The notes: generated by a model not told the origin, from the sequence alone. 64,000 bases of DNA from Streptomyces antimicrobicus (GCF_020532625.1 NZ_JAJAUY010000016.1:1-64000); one strand, 5' to 3'. Counted from the first letter of the stretch, positions 10,944 to 20,120 are shown. A program made the numbers and translations.

Positions 10944-11881
10944 CGCGGGTCGCGGCGATCGACTGCGGTACGAACTCCATCCGGCTGCTCGTGGCCGACT
11001 GCGACCCGGTCACCGGGGAGCAGACCGACCTGGACCGCCGGATGACCATCGTGCGGCTCGGCCAGGGCGTGGACCGCACCGGCCGGCTGGCGCCGGAGGC
11101 CCTGGAGCGCACCTTCGCGGCCTGCCGCGAGTACGCCGGGATCATCGAGGAACTGGGCGCCGAGAAGGTCCGCTTCGTGGCCACCTCCGCGTCCCGGGAC
11201 GCCGAGAACCGCGACGACTTCGTCCGGGGCGTCGTGGAGATCCTGGGCGTCGAGCCCGAGGTGATCTCCGGCGACCAGGAGGCGGAGTTCTCCTTCACCG
11301 GCGCCACCAAGTCCCTCGCCCACCGCACCGACCTCGACAAGCCGTTCCTGGTGGTGGACATCGGCGGGGGCTCGACGGAGTTCGTCGTCGGTGAGGAGCA
11401 CGTGCGCGCCGCCCGCTCGGTGGACATCGGCTGCGTCCGGATGACCGAGCGCCACCTGGCCGTGGACGGCGTCCTCACCGACCCGCCCACCGCCGCTCAG
11501 GTCGCCGCCGTACGGGCCGACGTCGAGGCCGCCCTCGACGTCGCCGCGGAGACCGTGCCGCTGGCCGAGGCCCGCACCCTGGTCGGCCTGGCCGGCTCGG
11601 TGACCACGGTGGCCGGGATCGCGCTGGGGCTGGCGGAGTACGACTCGGAGAAGATCCACCACGCGGTGGTCCCTTACGAGCAGGTCCGCGAGATCAGCGA
11701 GCGCATGCTGACCACCACCCACGCCGAGCGCGCGGCGCTGGGCGTGATGCACCCGGGCCGGGTCGACGTGATCGGCGCCGGGGCCCTGGTGCTGCGGGCG
11801 GTCATGGAGCGGATCGGCGCCTCGGAGGTCGTGGTGTCCGAACACGACATTTTGGATGGAATCGCCTGGTCCGTCGTGTGA
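10940..11881 (+). CDS. Ppx/GppA-family phosphatase
   Basis: The 313-residue enzyme belongs to the ASKHA fold exopolyphosphatase/guanosine pentaphosphatase family. Motifs seen are the P-loop-like RVAAIDCGTNSIRLLVAD at the N-terminus, FVATSASRDAENR, VVDIGGGSTEFVVG, DIGCVRMTE, and GLAGSVTTVAGIALG. It releases phosphate from inorganic polyphosphate or removes the gamma phosphate of pppGpp; which substrate is used is not decidable here. The GTG at 10940 overlaps the upstream stop (GTGA), with GGAGG before it. Confidence 0.92.
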   Translation: MTRVAAIDCGTNSIRLLVADCDPVTGEQTDLDRRMTIVRLGQGVDRTGRLAPEALERTFAACREYAGIIEELGAEKVRFVATSASRDAENRDDFVRGVVEILGVEPEVISGDQEAEFSFTGATKSLAHRTDLDKPFLVVDIGGGSTEFVVGEEHVRAARSVDIGCVRMTERHLAVDGVLTDPPTAAQVAAVRADVEAALDVAAETVPLAEARTLVGLAGSVTTVAGIALGLAEYDSEKIHHAVVPYEQVREISERMLTTTHAERAALGVMHPGRVDVIGAGALVLRAVMERIGASEVVVSEHDILDGIAWSVV

Positions 11882-11916
11882 CGGCGGGACCAAAGTCCTA
11901 AGATCGAAAAGAACTT

Positions 11917-11932
11917 CGTGAAGTTCTTCACA
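11917..11932. promoter_or_regulatory. Rex-like operator, distal site
   Basis: CGTGAAGTTCTTCACA matches the Rex operator pattern TGTGAACNNNTTCACA at 11 of 13 fixed positions. It also overlaps a 9-base palindrome, AAGAACTTC/GAAGTTCTT (11909-11928). A TAAGAT hexamer at 11899-11904 could be a -10 box just upstream. It lies 320 bases before ndh but in front of a terminator-like hairpin. Confidence 0.5.
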
Positions 11933-11940
11933 AGGAAAAT

Positions 11941-12001
11941 GAGCCTGGAGGGGCATTCGGAGGGCACTTTGTGACCTTCCTCGGCCCTCCAGGCTCGTTT
12001 T
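11941..12001. terminator. Terminator-like hairpin between the phosphatase gene and ndh
   Basis: GAGCCTGGAGGG (11941-11952) pairs perfectly with CCCTCCAGGCTC (11985-11996), followed by GTTTT. The loop is long (32 bases). From 12002 to the Rex-like site at 12202 I see no gene or RNA. Confidence 0.65.
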
Positions 12002-12201
12002 GCGAGGCCGTTCGTGCACATCGTGGACATCGCACAGGCCCGCTCGGAGGTACGTACCAACCCGGTGGTCCAGTCCGGTCGGCGGCCCGCAGGCCAGGTC
12101 GGAGCGGGTGAACAACGACTCCCGATACACCGTGGTTCCCGTCCGGCGCCATGACCTCGGTCACGTGGGCCGCGCAGTGTAGCAGAGGCCCCCCGTGTTC
12201 T

Positions 12202-12217
12202 TGTGAAGGCCCTCACG
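12202..12217 (+). promoter_or_regulatory. Rex-like operator at the ndh promoter
   Basis: TGTGAAGGCCCTCACG matches the Rex pattern at 10 of 13 fixed positions and ends 34 bases before the ndh ATG. A GATACT hexamer (12240-12245) ends 6 bases before the ATG and could be the -10 of a leaderless transcript, so this site would cover the -35 zone. Rex senses NADH/NAD+ and controls respiratory genes in Streptomyces. Confidence 0.5.
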
Positions 12218-12251
12218 AGCACCGCCCCTTCGGGTGCTGGATACTCGTTCC

Positions 12252-13637
12252 ATGAGCACCACGGAGCGTCCCAGGATCCTCGTAGTAGGCGGTGGGTACG
12301 TAGGCCTGTACGCAGCCAAGCGCATCCTCAAGAAGATGCGCTACGGCGAGGCGACCGTCACGGTCGTCGACCCGCGGTCGTACATGACCTACCAGCCCTT
12401 CCTCCCCGAAGTGGCCGCAGGCAGTATCTCGCCTCGGCACGTCGTCGTCCCGCTGCGACGCGTGCTGCCCAAGGCTGAGGTTCTCACCGGCCGGGTCACC
12501 AGCATCGACCAGGACCGCAAGGTCGCCGTCGTCACGCCGCTCGTCGGCGAGGCGTACGAGCTGCCCTTCGACTACCTGGTGATCGCGCTCGGCGCCATCT
12601 CCCGCACCTTCCCGATCCCCGGCCTCGCCGAGCAGGGCATCGGCATGAAGGGCGTCGAAGAGGGCATCGGCCTGCGCAACCACGTGCTTGAGCAGCTCGA
12701 CAAGGCGGAGTCCACGACGGACGAGAACGTCCGCCGCAAGGCCCTCACCTTCGTCTTCGTGGGCGGCGGCTTCGCCGGCGCGGAGACCATCGGCGAGGTC
12801 GAGGACATGGCCCGCGACGCCGCGAAGTACTACTCCACGATCAAGCGCGAGGACATGCGCTTCATCCTGGTGGACGCGGCCGACAAGATCCTCCCCGAGG
12901 TCGGGCCCAAGCTCGGCGCCTGGGGCAAGGAGCACCTCGAGTCCCGCGGCATCGAGATCTACCTCAACACCTCCATGGACTCCTGCGTGGACGGCCACGT
13001 GGTGCTGAAGAACGGCCTCGAGGTCGACTCCAACACCATCGTGTGGACCGCCGGCGTCAAGCCGAACCCGGCCCTGGCCCGCTACGGCCTGCCGCTGGGT
13101 CCGCGCGGCCACGTGGACTGCGCCCCCACCCTCCAGGTCCAGGGCACGGACTACATCTGGGCCGCGGGCGACAACGCCCAGGTCCCGGACATGGCCCTGC
13201 GCAAGGCCGGCGTCGAGAACGCCTGGTGCCCGCCGAACGCCCAGCACGCCCTGCGGCAGGCCAAGGTCCTCGGCGACAACGTGATCTCCGGCATGCGGGG
13301 CTTCCCGCAGAAGGACTACGAGCACCACAACAAGGGCGCCGTGGCCGGTCTCGGCCTGCACAAGGGCGTCGCGATGCTCGTCTTCGGCAAGATGAAGATC
13401 AAGCTCAAGGGCCGGCTGGCCTGGTACATGCACCGTGGCTACCACGGCATGGCCATGCCGACCTGGAACCGCAAGATCCGCGTCTTCGCCGACTGGACCC
13501 TCGGCATGTTCCTCAAGCGCGAGGTGGTCTCCCTCGGCGCGCTGGAGACCCCGCGCGAGGAGTTCTACGAGGCCGCCAAGCCGGCGCCGGCTCCGGCCGC
13601 CGCCACGGCCCCGGCCGAGAAGGCCAAGGCTTCCTGA
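12252..13637 (+). CDS. ndh: Type II NADH dehydrogenase
   Basis: The 461-residue membrane-associated flavoprotein passes electrons from NADH to menaquinone without proton pumping. The FAD-binding Rossmann motif VVGGGYVGLYAAKR lies at residues about 11-24, the NAD-binding motif FVGGGFAGAETIGEVE near 170-185, and WAAGDNAQVP marks the second FAD contact. SYMTYQPFLPEVAAG matches the family. The C-terminus has amphipathic helices and an Ala/Pro tail. ATG 12252 gives MSTTERPRILVVGGG; an in-frame GTG at 12234 is less likely. It stands alone, with Rex-like sites upstream. Confidence 0.93.
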   Translation: MSTTERPRILVVGGGYVGLYAAKRILKKMRYGEATVTVVDPRSYMTYQPFLPEVAAGSISPRHVVVPLRRVLPKAEVLTGRVTSIDQDRKVAVVTPLVGEAYELPFDYLVIALGAISRTFPIPGLAEQGIGMKGVEEGIGLRNHVLEQLDKAESTTDENVRRKALTFVFVGGGFAGAETIGEVEDMARDAAKYYSTIKREDMRFILVDAADKILPEVGPKLGAWGKEHLESRGIEIYLNTSMDSCVDGHVVLKNGLEVDSNTIVWTAGVKPNPALARYGLPLGPRGHVDCAPTLQVQGTDYIWAAGDNAQVPDMALRKAGVENAWCPPNAQHALRQAKVLGDNVISGMRGFPQKDYEHHNKGAVAGLGLHKGVAMLVFGKMKIKLKGRLAWYMHRGYHGMAMPTWNRKIRVFADWTLGMFLKREVVSLGALETPREEFYEAAKPAPAPAAATAPAEKAKAS

Positions 13638-13679
13638 CCGGAGCCGCTCCCGGAGCTGACGCTCCGGACCCGTAGTACC

Positions 13680-13722
13680 CCGAAGGGGCCGCCTGCCATC
13701 CGTGGTGCGGGCGGCCCTTCGG
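13680..13722 (+). terminator. Terminator hairpin after ndh
   Basis: CCGAAGGGGCCGCC (13680-13693) pairs with GGGCGGCCCTTCGG (13709-13722), nearly perfectly, 42 bases after the ndh stop. Confidence 0.75.
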
Positions 13723-13833
13723 CGTGTCCGGGACCCGCCGCCCCGCGCCGCGGACCGTCGCACCGCCCCGTCGATTGCCCGTCGCGCGAGGTGGGTAGAT
13801 CGATGCGTCGCAGTCCTTCAGGAGGGTGGTCCC

Positions 13834-15144
13834 ATGACCGACGCCGCGCCGCGGCTGGCCGCGCTCACCGAGACGCTGCTGGGCGCCTCGCTGCCCGTAC
13901 GCATCCGCGCCTGGGACGGCAGCGAGGCCGGCCCGCCCGGAACCCCGGTCCTCGTCGTCCGCCACCGCCGGGCCCTGCGCCGCATCCTGTGGAAGCCGGG
14001 CGAGCTGGGCCTGGCCCGGGCCTGGGTGGCGGGCGAGCTGGCCGTCGAGGGCGACCTCTACGACGCGCTCGACCGGCTGGCCGGGCTGATCTGGGAGCGG
14101 CAGCCGGCGACCGACGCCGACCACCGGGGCGGGCCGCTGGCCCTGCTGCGCGACGGGGACGCCCGGGCCGCCGTACGCGACCTGGTCACGCTCGCCCGGC
14201 CGCTGCCGGCGCCCCCGCCGCCCCCCGAGGAGGCCGTCCGGCGGGGCGGGGACCCGCACTCCCGGGGCCGCGACCGCGAGGCCGTCAGCCACCACTACGA
14301 CGTCGGCAACGAGTTCTACGAGCTGCTCCTCGGCCCCTCCATGGTGTACTCCTGCGCCTACTGGGAGCCGGGCGGCACCCTGGAGGAGGCCCAGCACGCC
14401 AAACTCGACCTCGTCTGCCGCAAACTGGCCCTCGACAGCGGCCGGCGGCTGCTCGACGTCGGCTGCGGCTGGGGCTCCATGGCCCTGCACGCGGCCCGCG
14501 AGTACGGCGCCCGGGTCACCGGCATCACCCTTTCGCGGGAACAGGCCGTCCACGCCCGCAAGCGGGTCGCGCAGGAGGGTCTCGCCGACCGGGTCGAGAT
14601 CCGCGTCCAGGACTACCGGGACGTCAAGGACGGGCCGTACGACGCGATTTCCTCGATCGGCATGGCCGAACACGTCGGCTCCGCGCGCTACCGCGAGTAC
14701 GCCCGCGACCTGTTCGCGCTGCTGCGCCCGGGCGGCCGGCTGCTCAACCACCAGATCGCCCGCCGCCCCGAGCCGGACGAGAGCGCCTACCGCGTCGACG
14801 AGTTCATCGACTCCTACGTCTTCCCCGACGGCGAACTCTCCGCGCTCGGCACCACCGTCACCGAGCTGGAGCGGGCCGGGTTCGAGGTCCGTGACGTCGA
14901 GGCGCTGCGCGAGCACTACGCCCTGACCCTGCGCGCCTGGGTGGCCCGGCTGGAGGCCCGCTGGGAGGAGGCCGTCCGGCTCACCTCGCCCGGCCGGGCC
15001 CGGGTCTGGCAGCTGTACATGGCCGCCTCCGCCCTCGGCTTCGAGCGGGGCCGGCTGGGCGTCAACCAGGTGCTGGCGGTCAAGGCCACGTCCGCGGGAG
15101 CGGCGTACCTGCCGCTGCGCACCCGTACCTGGCCGGCGGTCTGA
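13834..15144 (+). CDS. Cyclopropane-fatty-acyl-phospholipid synthase-family methyltransferase
   Basis: The 436-residue protein starts at ATG 13834 with AGGAGGG 7 bases upstream. The N-terminal ~130 residues are the partly variable region of CFA synthases. The SAM-dependent core follows: HHYDVGNEFYELLLGPSMVYSCAYW, the SAM loop LLDVGCGWGSMALHAA, GITLSREQ, and SSIGMAEHVG with its Glu and His. A conserved C-terminal YM-A-FERG element ends the protein. The enzyme would transfer a methylene or methyl group to unsaturated acyl chains of membrane lipids. It is a single-gene unit ended by a strong terminator. Confidence 0.88.
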   Translation: MTDAAPRLAALTETLLGASLPVRIRAWDGSEAGPPGTPVLVVRHRRALRRILWKPGELGLARAWVAGELAVEGDLYDALDRLAGLIWERQPATDADHRGGPLALLRDGDARAAVRDLVTLARPLPAPPPPPEEAVRRGGDPHSRGRDREAVSHHYDVGNEFYELLLGPSMVYSCAYWEPGGTLEEAQHAKLDLVCRKLALDSGRRLLDVGCGWGSMALHAAREYGARVTGITLSREQAVHARKRVAQEGLADRVEIRVQDYRDVKDGPYDAISSIGMAEHVGSARYREYARDLFALLRPGGRLLNHQIARRPEPDESAYRVDEFIDSYVFPDGELSALGTTVTELERAGFEVRDVEALREHYALTLRAWVARLEARWEEAVRLTSPGRARVWQLYMAASALGFERGRLGVNQVLAVKATSAGAAYLPLRTRTWPAV

Positions 15145-15156
15145 CCCCGTGCGCGC

Positions 15157-15192
15157 CAAGGGCCCCGCGACCACGAGGTCGCGGGGCCCTTG
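15157..15192. terminator. Bidirectional terminator
   Basis: A perfect 16-base stem (15157-15172 with 15177-15192) with loop ACGA lies between the convergent methyltransferase and ABC permease genes. Confidence 0.88.
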
Positions 15193-15215
15193 TCCCGTCC
15201 GGTGTCCGCCGGCGG

Positions 15216-17765
15216 CTACTCGGTCTTGATGGCCGTCAGCATGTTCAGGCGGGCGGCGCTGCGGGCCGGCCACATGGCGGCCAGCACACCGACCACGGCG
15301 GCCAGCAGGACGAAGACGCCGATCCGGTCGAACGGCAGGACCAGCTCGTAGCCGGGGACGGACTTGCTGAACGTCTTCCCGCCGGCCCAGGCCAGGAAGC
15401 CGCCGACCGCGACGCCGAGCACCGCGCCGAAGAGCGAGATCACCACGGACTCCAGCCGGATCATGTTCTTGACCCGGCCCCGGTCCAGGCCCACCGCCCG
15501 CAGCATGCCGATCTCCTGGGTCCGCTCGAAGACGGACATCGCCAGGGTGTTGACCACGCCGAGCACCGAGATGATCAGCGCCATGCCGAGCAGGCCGTAC
15601 ATGATGTTCAGCGCGGTGTTGACCAGGCCGCCCATCTCGTTGCGCATGTCCTGCCGGGAGGCGACGGTGATCGCCGGGTTGTTGCCGAGCGCGTCGACGA
15701 CGGCCTTCTCGCCGGCCTTGGACTCCCCGGCCGCGACCTTGACGTACACCTCGGGGATGTAGGGCTCCTCGCTGTGGGCGGAGAGGACCTTGTCGTCGAG
15801 GACGTACGGCGAGAGCAGCCCGTCGAGGTCCTTGTAGACCGCGCCGACCTTCAGCTTGGCCTTGGTGCCGTCCTCGTAGCCGACGTCGACGGTGGAGCCG
15901 GCCGACAGGCCCGCGCTCCTGGCGGTCTTCTCCGCGACCGCCACCTCGCCCCGGCCGAGGGCGGCGAGGTCGCCGCCGACGACCTCGACGTTGAGGAGCT
16001 GGCCGATGGTCGCCGGGTTGACGCCCGAGGCCGACTTGAAGGTGTCGTTGATCTTGAGGTAGCCGGCGGTCTGCGGGGAGACCGCCTTGATGCCGGGGGC
16101 CTTGGCCAGCGTCTCGGCGACGGACTTGTCCAGGCTGCCGATCCCGCCGGACATGGAGACCTTGTAGTCGGCCTTGAGCTTGTCGGTGCTCATCCGGTCC
16201 ACCGCCTTGCCCATGCTGACGCCGATCACCGACATCGCGGTGACCAGGGTCAGGCCGATCGCCAGCGAGGCGGCCGTGACGGCGGTACGGCGCGGGTTGC
16301 GCACCGCGTTCTGCGCGGCCAGCTTGCCGGGCACCCCGAAGAGGCGGGACAGCAGCGGCCGGACGGCGGCGATGACCGGCTTCGACAGCAGCGGCAGCAG
16401 CACGATCAGGCCCAGCATCAGGAAGAACCCGCCGGCGGCGACCGTGTAGCGGCCGTCGCTGCCCTGGGAGACGCCGAGGAAGGTGACGCCCGCGCCCAGC
16501 AGGCCGAGCACGCCGCCAAAGACGTTGCGCAGCACCAGGGACTTCCCGGTGGCCGGCAGGTGGGCGCTGCCCATCGCGGCGACCGGGGGGATCCGGCCGG
16601 TGCGCCAGGCCGGCAGCAGCGCGGCGATCATGGTGACGACCACGCCGATGAGCACGGCGGCGACGACGGTGCCGGGGGCCACGACGAGGTCGCCGGCCGG
16701 CATCTTGGCGTCGAAGGCCGTCTCCATCAGCCCGCGCATGCCGATCGCCAGCCCGATGCCGCTGACCAGGCCGATGGTGGCGGAGACCACGCCCACCACG
16801 CCGGCCTCGGCGAGCACGGAGCGGATCACCTGGCCGCGGGCGGCGCCGACGGCGCGCAGCAGGGCCAGTTCCTTGGTGCGCTGGGCGACCAGCATGGTGA
16901 AGGTGTTGTAGATCAGGAAGATGCCGACGAAGAGCGAGATGCCCGCGAAGATCAGCAGACCGGTGCTCATGCCGCTCATCTGCTGCTCGATCGCCTTGGC
17001 CTGCTCGGCGGCGAGCTCCGCGCCCGTCTTGGCGGTGGCGTTCTTGCCGAGCAGGGGCTTGATGTCGGCGAGCAGCTGGTCGGCGGAGGCGCCGGGCTTC
17101 GCGCTGACCGACAGCTCACGGTAGAAGCCGGGCTGGAGGTAGAGCGCCTGCGCGGTGGGCGTGTCGAACAGCACCATGCTGCCGCCCGCGTTGACCTGGC
17201 CGTCGTCGGTGGTGAACACACCGGTGAGGGTGTACTCCTTCACCGGGCCGTTGGTGGCGACGCGGACCTTGTCGCCGACCTTGTACGCGCCCTTGCGGGC
17301 GGTCTCCCGGTCGAGGGCGATCTGGCCGGCGGAGGCGGGGCCGCCGCCCTCGGTGAAGGCGTAGCGGGGGTCCTTGCCGTCCTTGACCGGGGCGTAGTTG
17401 GTGCCCTGGTTGGCCCAGCCGGTGCCGATGAGCTTGCCGTTCTCGTCGCCGACGCCGGCGAAGCCGGAGACCCGGCCGGAGACGGTGTCCACGCCCTTGA
17501 CGGCCTTGACCTTGTCGAGGACCTGCTGGCTGATGCCGGGGTCGCCCTCCTTGACCCCGTTCTCGTCGCGGGCGGTGCCGTAGGAGCTGACGGAGACGGC
17601 GACGCCCTCGTAGCTCTTGGCGGACTGGCCCGAGAGGGCCTTGCTGAGGGTGTCGGTGAAGACGAGGGTGCCGGAGACGAAGGCGACGCCGAGGGTGACG
17701 GCGAGCACCGTCATCAGCAGTCTCGCCTTGTGCGCGAGGACGTTGCGCAGGGCGGTACGGAACAT
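15216..17765 (-). CDS. ABC transporter permease, FtsX/MacB type with two permease halves
   Basis: The 849-residue membrane protein opens with MFRTALRNVLAHKARLLMTVLAVTLGVAFVSGTLVF, the basic edge and first helix of FtsX-type permeases. It has an extracellular region (about 45-260), a three-helix FtsX block (about 265-400), a middle set of helices (about 410-530), a second extracellular region and a final FtsX block ending NMLTAIKTE. This duplicated layout is typical of Streptomyces MacB-like exporters. It pairs with the ATPase gene 55 bases upstream. The cargo is unknown; candidates are lipids, lipoproteins or small molecules. Confidence 0.9.
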   Translation of the reverse strand: MFRTALRNVLAHKARLLMTVLAVTLGVAFVSGTLVFTDTLSKALSGQSAKSYEGVAVSVSSYGTARDENGVKEGDPGISQQVLDKVKAVKGVDTVSGRVSGFAGVGDENGKLIGTGWANQGTNYAPVKDGKDPRYAFTEGGGPASAGQIALDRETARKGAYKVGDKVRVATNGPVKEYTLTGVFTTDDGQVNAGGSMVLFDTPTAQALYLQPGFYRELSVSAKPGASADQLLADIKPLLGKNATAKTGAELAAEQAKAIEQQMSGMSTGLLIFAGISLFVGIFLIYNTFTMLVAQRTKELALLRAVGAARGQVIRSVLAEAGVVGVVSATIGLVSGIGLAIGMRGLMETAFDAKMPAGDLVVAPGTVVAAVLIGVVVTMIAALLPAWRTGRIPPVAAMGSAHLPATGKSLVLRNVFGGVLGLLGAGVTFLGVSQGSDGRYTVAAGGFFLMLGLIVLLPLLSKPVIAAVRPLLSRLFGVPGKLAAQNAVRNPRRTAVTAASLAIGLTLVTAMSVIGVSMGKAVDRMSTDKLKADYKVSMSGGIGSLDKSVAETLAKAPGIKAVSPQTAGYLKINDTFKSASGVNPATIGQLLNVEVVGGDLAALGRGEVAVAEKTARSAGLSAGSTVDVGYEDGTKAKLKVGAVYKDLDGLLSPYVLDDKVLSAHSEEPYIPEVYVKVAAGESKAGEKAVVDALGNNPAITVASRQDMRNEMGGLVNTALNIMYGLLGMALIISVLGVVNTLAMSVFERTQEIGMLRAVGLDRGRVKNMIRLESVVISLFGAVLGVAVGGFLAWAGGKTFSKSVPGYELVLPFDRIGVFVLLAAVVGVLAAMWPARSAARLNMLTAIKTE

Positions 17766-17820
17766 GGAGGCGGTCCTGGGGCTGGAGGTCTGTCGGTGGC
17801 TTCGCGGGATCAGTGACTGA

Positions 17821-18594
17821 TCAGCTCGTGCGGCCCTTGGCGTCGAAGGCCTTCATCCGGTCGAGCACGCCGTCGGCGGTGGGGCCGTGCATCTCGTCGA
17901 CGATCCGGCCGTCGGCGAGGAAGACGACGCGGTCGGCGTAGGAGGCGGCCACGGGGTCGTGGGTGACCATGACGACGGTCTGGCCGAGCTCGCGCACGGA
18001 GTTGCGCAGGAACCCGAGGACCTCGGCGCCGGAGCGGGAGTCGAGGTTTCCGGTGGGCTCGTCACCGAAGATGATCTCCGGGCGGGAGGCCAGCGCGCGG
18101 GCCACGGCCACGCGCTGCTGCTGGCCGCCGGAGAGCTGGGTCGGCCGGTGGCCGAGCCGGCCGGACAGGCCGACCATCTCGATCACGGTGTCCAGCCACT
18201 GCTGGTCGGCCTTGCGCCCGGCGATGTCCATCGGGAGCGTGATGTTCTCCAGGGCGGTCAGCGTCGGCAGCAGGTTGAACGCCTGGAAGATGAAGCCGAT
18301 CTTGTCCCGGCGCAGCCGCGTGAGCTGCTTGTCCTTGAGGGAACCGAGCTCGGTGTCGCCGATGCGGACCGAGCCGGAGGTGAAGGTGTCCAGGCCGGCG
18401 ACGCAGTGCATGAGCGTGGACTTGCCGGATCCGGAGGGGCCCATGATCGCGGTGAAGCGGCCCCGGCCGAAGTCGACGGACACGTTGTCGAGCGCGACCA
18501 CCTGGGTCTCGCCCTGGCCGTACACCTTCGACAGGCCGGTGGCGCGGGCGGCCACGGCCTGGGCGGTGTGCGGGGCGTAGTGGGTGGTGGTCAC
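17821..18594 (-). CDS. ABC transporter ATP-binding protein, MacB/LolD type
   Basis: The GTG at 18594 follows AGGAGT and gives 257 residues; the frame continues upstream to 18660 but that part has no ribosome-binding site. Walker A is GPSGSGKST, the Q-loop lies in FIFQAFNLLPTLTALENI, the signature is LSGGQQQR, and Walker B is EIIFGDEPTGNLD with the H-switch in MVTHDP. FQAFNLLP and the order KVYGQGETQVVALDNVSVDF place it with LolD/MacB-type ATPases. It is first in a two-gene operon with the permease. Confidence 0.95.
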   Translation of the reverse strand: MTTTHYAPHTAQAVAARATGLSKVYGQGETQVVALDNVSVDFGRGRFTAIMGPSGSGKSTLMHCVAGLDTFTSGSVRIGDTELGSLKDKQLTRLRRDKIGFIFQAFNLLPTLTALENITLPMDIAGRKADQQWLDTVIEMVGLSGRLGHRPTQLSGGQQQRVAVARALASRPEIIFGDEPTGNLDSRSGAEVLGFLRNSVRELGQTVVMVTHDPVAASYADRVVFLADGRIVDEMHGPTADGVLDRMKAFDAKGRTS

Positions 18595-18983
18595 GGGGGA
18601 CTCCTGTTCGGACGGAGGCGAACGCGTACTGCGGGACCGTTCCATCGTCACGCGACGCACCCCCGCCGCGGATCAGCCGCCGAGCTTGTTCACCGGCCCA
18701 CTGGAGTCTGACCGGGCGGGGCCGCGGATCCTCCTCTGGTATGACGGGAGGGGGGTGGCCCGGGGTGGCGTGCACACGGAGGGGGCCATCGAAATCCCGT
18801 CAATCCGCGCGCGGGGAACTCCGGCCGCGACGGTGGGCCGACCGTGTGTTCTCGGGTCTGACGCCCGATCAATCGCCAATAAAATCAGACAACATCGGAA
18901 AGATGCCCGCTCTGCGGCGACAGTGTTCCCGTTACGCTCGCCATGGCGTTCACGGCCTTGTTCAACGGGGAGCCGCTCGTTTT
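18595..18983. other. Intergenic region between the ABC operon and bldA
   Basis: No gene is supported in these 389 bases. The stretch 18872-18900 is AT-richer (AATAAAATCAGACAACAT) and TACGCT near 18935 could be a -10 box for the tRNA gene, without a clear -35. The promoter of the divergent ABC operon must also lie here but I cannot place it. Confidence 0.4.
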
Positions 18984-19066
18984 GCCCGGGTGGTGGAATG
19001 GCAGACACTGCGAGCTTAAACCTCGCTGGCCCTCGGGCCGTGCCGGTTCAAGTCCGGCTCCGGGCA
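18984..19066 (+). tRNA. bldA: tRNA-Leu, anticodon UAA (bldA)
   Basis: The gene folds as a class II tRNA. The acceptor arm is GCCCGGG with TCCGGGC, followed by discriminator A at 19066; CCA is not encoded. The anticodon stem GCGAG (19010-19014) pairs with CTCGC (19022-19026) around the loop CTTAAAC, giving anticodon TAA at 19017-19019. A long variable arm follows (TGGCCCTCGGGCCG region), then the T arm GCCGG-TTCAAGT-CCGGC. This tRNA reads the rare UUA codon. In Streptomyces it is bldA, needed for aerial growth and antibiotic production through TTA-containing genes. The few TTA triplets I noticed inside genes of this window are out of frame. Confidence 0.95.
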
Positions 19067-19221
19067 CTCCCGGCTCCCTCCCTTTCCCAGCGATTCCCCC
19101 TGCTGCCCCCCTGGGCTTCGCCGCGCCTTCTCCTAAGATCCTCCTTCAGCAGTAGGGTGATTTTTTTGCGAGCGCATTACTCTTGATGCAAGGCCGCGCT
19201 CGGTGGCCATGGAGGAGTGAG

Positions 19222-20079
19222 ATGAGGAGCAGCAACCCGGTCTTCTCGCGACGGGGGTTCAGCCGCGACAACGGCGGCTACGCGGGCTTTGACGCGCAGC
19301 AGCAGGCCGGGAACCCGTACGCGACGAACCCGTACGCCACCAACCCGTACGCGGTCGACCCGCAGACGGGCGCACCGGTCGCGGCGGTCCGCACCAACGC
19401 GATGACCATGGACGACGTCGTCAGCCGTACGGCCATGACGCTCGGCACGGTCGTCCTGACGGCGGTCCTCGCCTGGGTCGCCCTGCCGGTCGACCCCGCC
19501 AACATCGGCAAGTCCTACGGCATCGCGATCGGCTCCGCGCTGGTCGCCATGGTCCTGGCACTGATCCAGACCTTCAAGAGCAAGCCGGCCCCGGCCCTGA
19601 TCATCGGCTACGCCGCGTTCGAGGGTGTCTTCCTCGGCGTGATCAGCGCGGCCACCAGCACGTACATCTCGCCCGGTGTGGTCGTTCAGGCCGTGCTCGG
19701 CACCATGTGCGTCTTCGCCGCGGTGCTCTTCGCGTACAAGATGCGCTGGATCCGCGTGACCCGCCGCTTCTACGGCTTCGTGATGGCCGCGGCGATGGGC
19801 TTCATGCTGCTGATGGTCGCCAACCTGCTCTTCTCCGTCTTCGGCGGCGGCGACGGCCTCGGCTTCCGCAGCGGCGGCCTCGGCATCCTGTTCGGCATCG
19901 TCGGCGTCATCCTCGGCGCGTGCTTCCTGGCCCTGGACTTCAAGCAGGTCGAGGACGGCGTGACCTACGGCGCCCCGCGCGAGGAGTCCTGGCTGGCGGC
20001 CTTCGGCCTCACCATGACCCTGGTGTGGATCTACCTGGAGCTGCTGCGCCTGTTCCAGATCCTCTCGGGCGACGACTGA
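19222..20079 (+). CDS. Bax inhibitor-1/YccA-family membrane protein
   Basis: The 285-residue protein starts at ATG 19222 after GGAGGAGTG. Residues about 22-46 are a hydrophilic arm with the repeat NPYAT-NPYAT-NPYAV. Seven hydrophobic segments follow from about residue 70, with the family features GYAAFEGVFLGVISA, ALDFKQVEDG and a C-terminal YLELLRLFQILSGDD. Bacterial members are proposed pH-dependent calcium leak channels; the role in Streptomyces is unknown. It is a single-gene unit with a strong terminator. Confidence 0.92.
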   Translation: MRSSNPVFSRRGFSRDNGGYAGFDAQQQAGNPYATNPYATNPYAVDPQTGAPVAAVRTNAMTMDDVVSRTAMTLGTVVLTAVLAWVALPVDPANIGKSYGIAIGSALVAMVLALIQTFKSKPAPALIIGYAAFEGVFLGVISAATSTYISPGVVVQAVLGTMCVFAAVLFAYKMRWIRVTRRFYGFVMAAAMGFMLLMVANLLFSVFGGGDGLGFRSGGLGILFGIVGVILGACFLALDFKQVEDGVTYGAPREESWLAAFGLTMTLVWIYLELLRLFQILSGDD

Positions 20080-20120
20080 TCGGCGACCGCCGGTCCGGGC
20101 GCACACGCTCAAGCGCACAG

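Noticed and set aside
12000..12200. Possible RNA gene between the phosphatase gene and ndh
   Set aside because: No tRNA fold or recognised RNA motif was found; the region simply looks like non-coding leader sequence.
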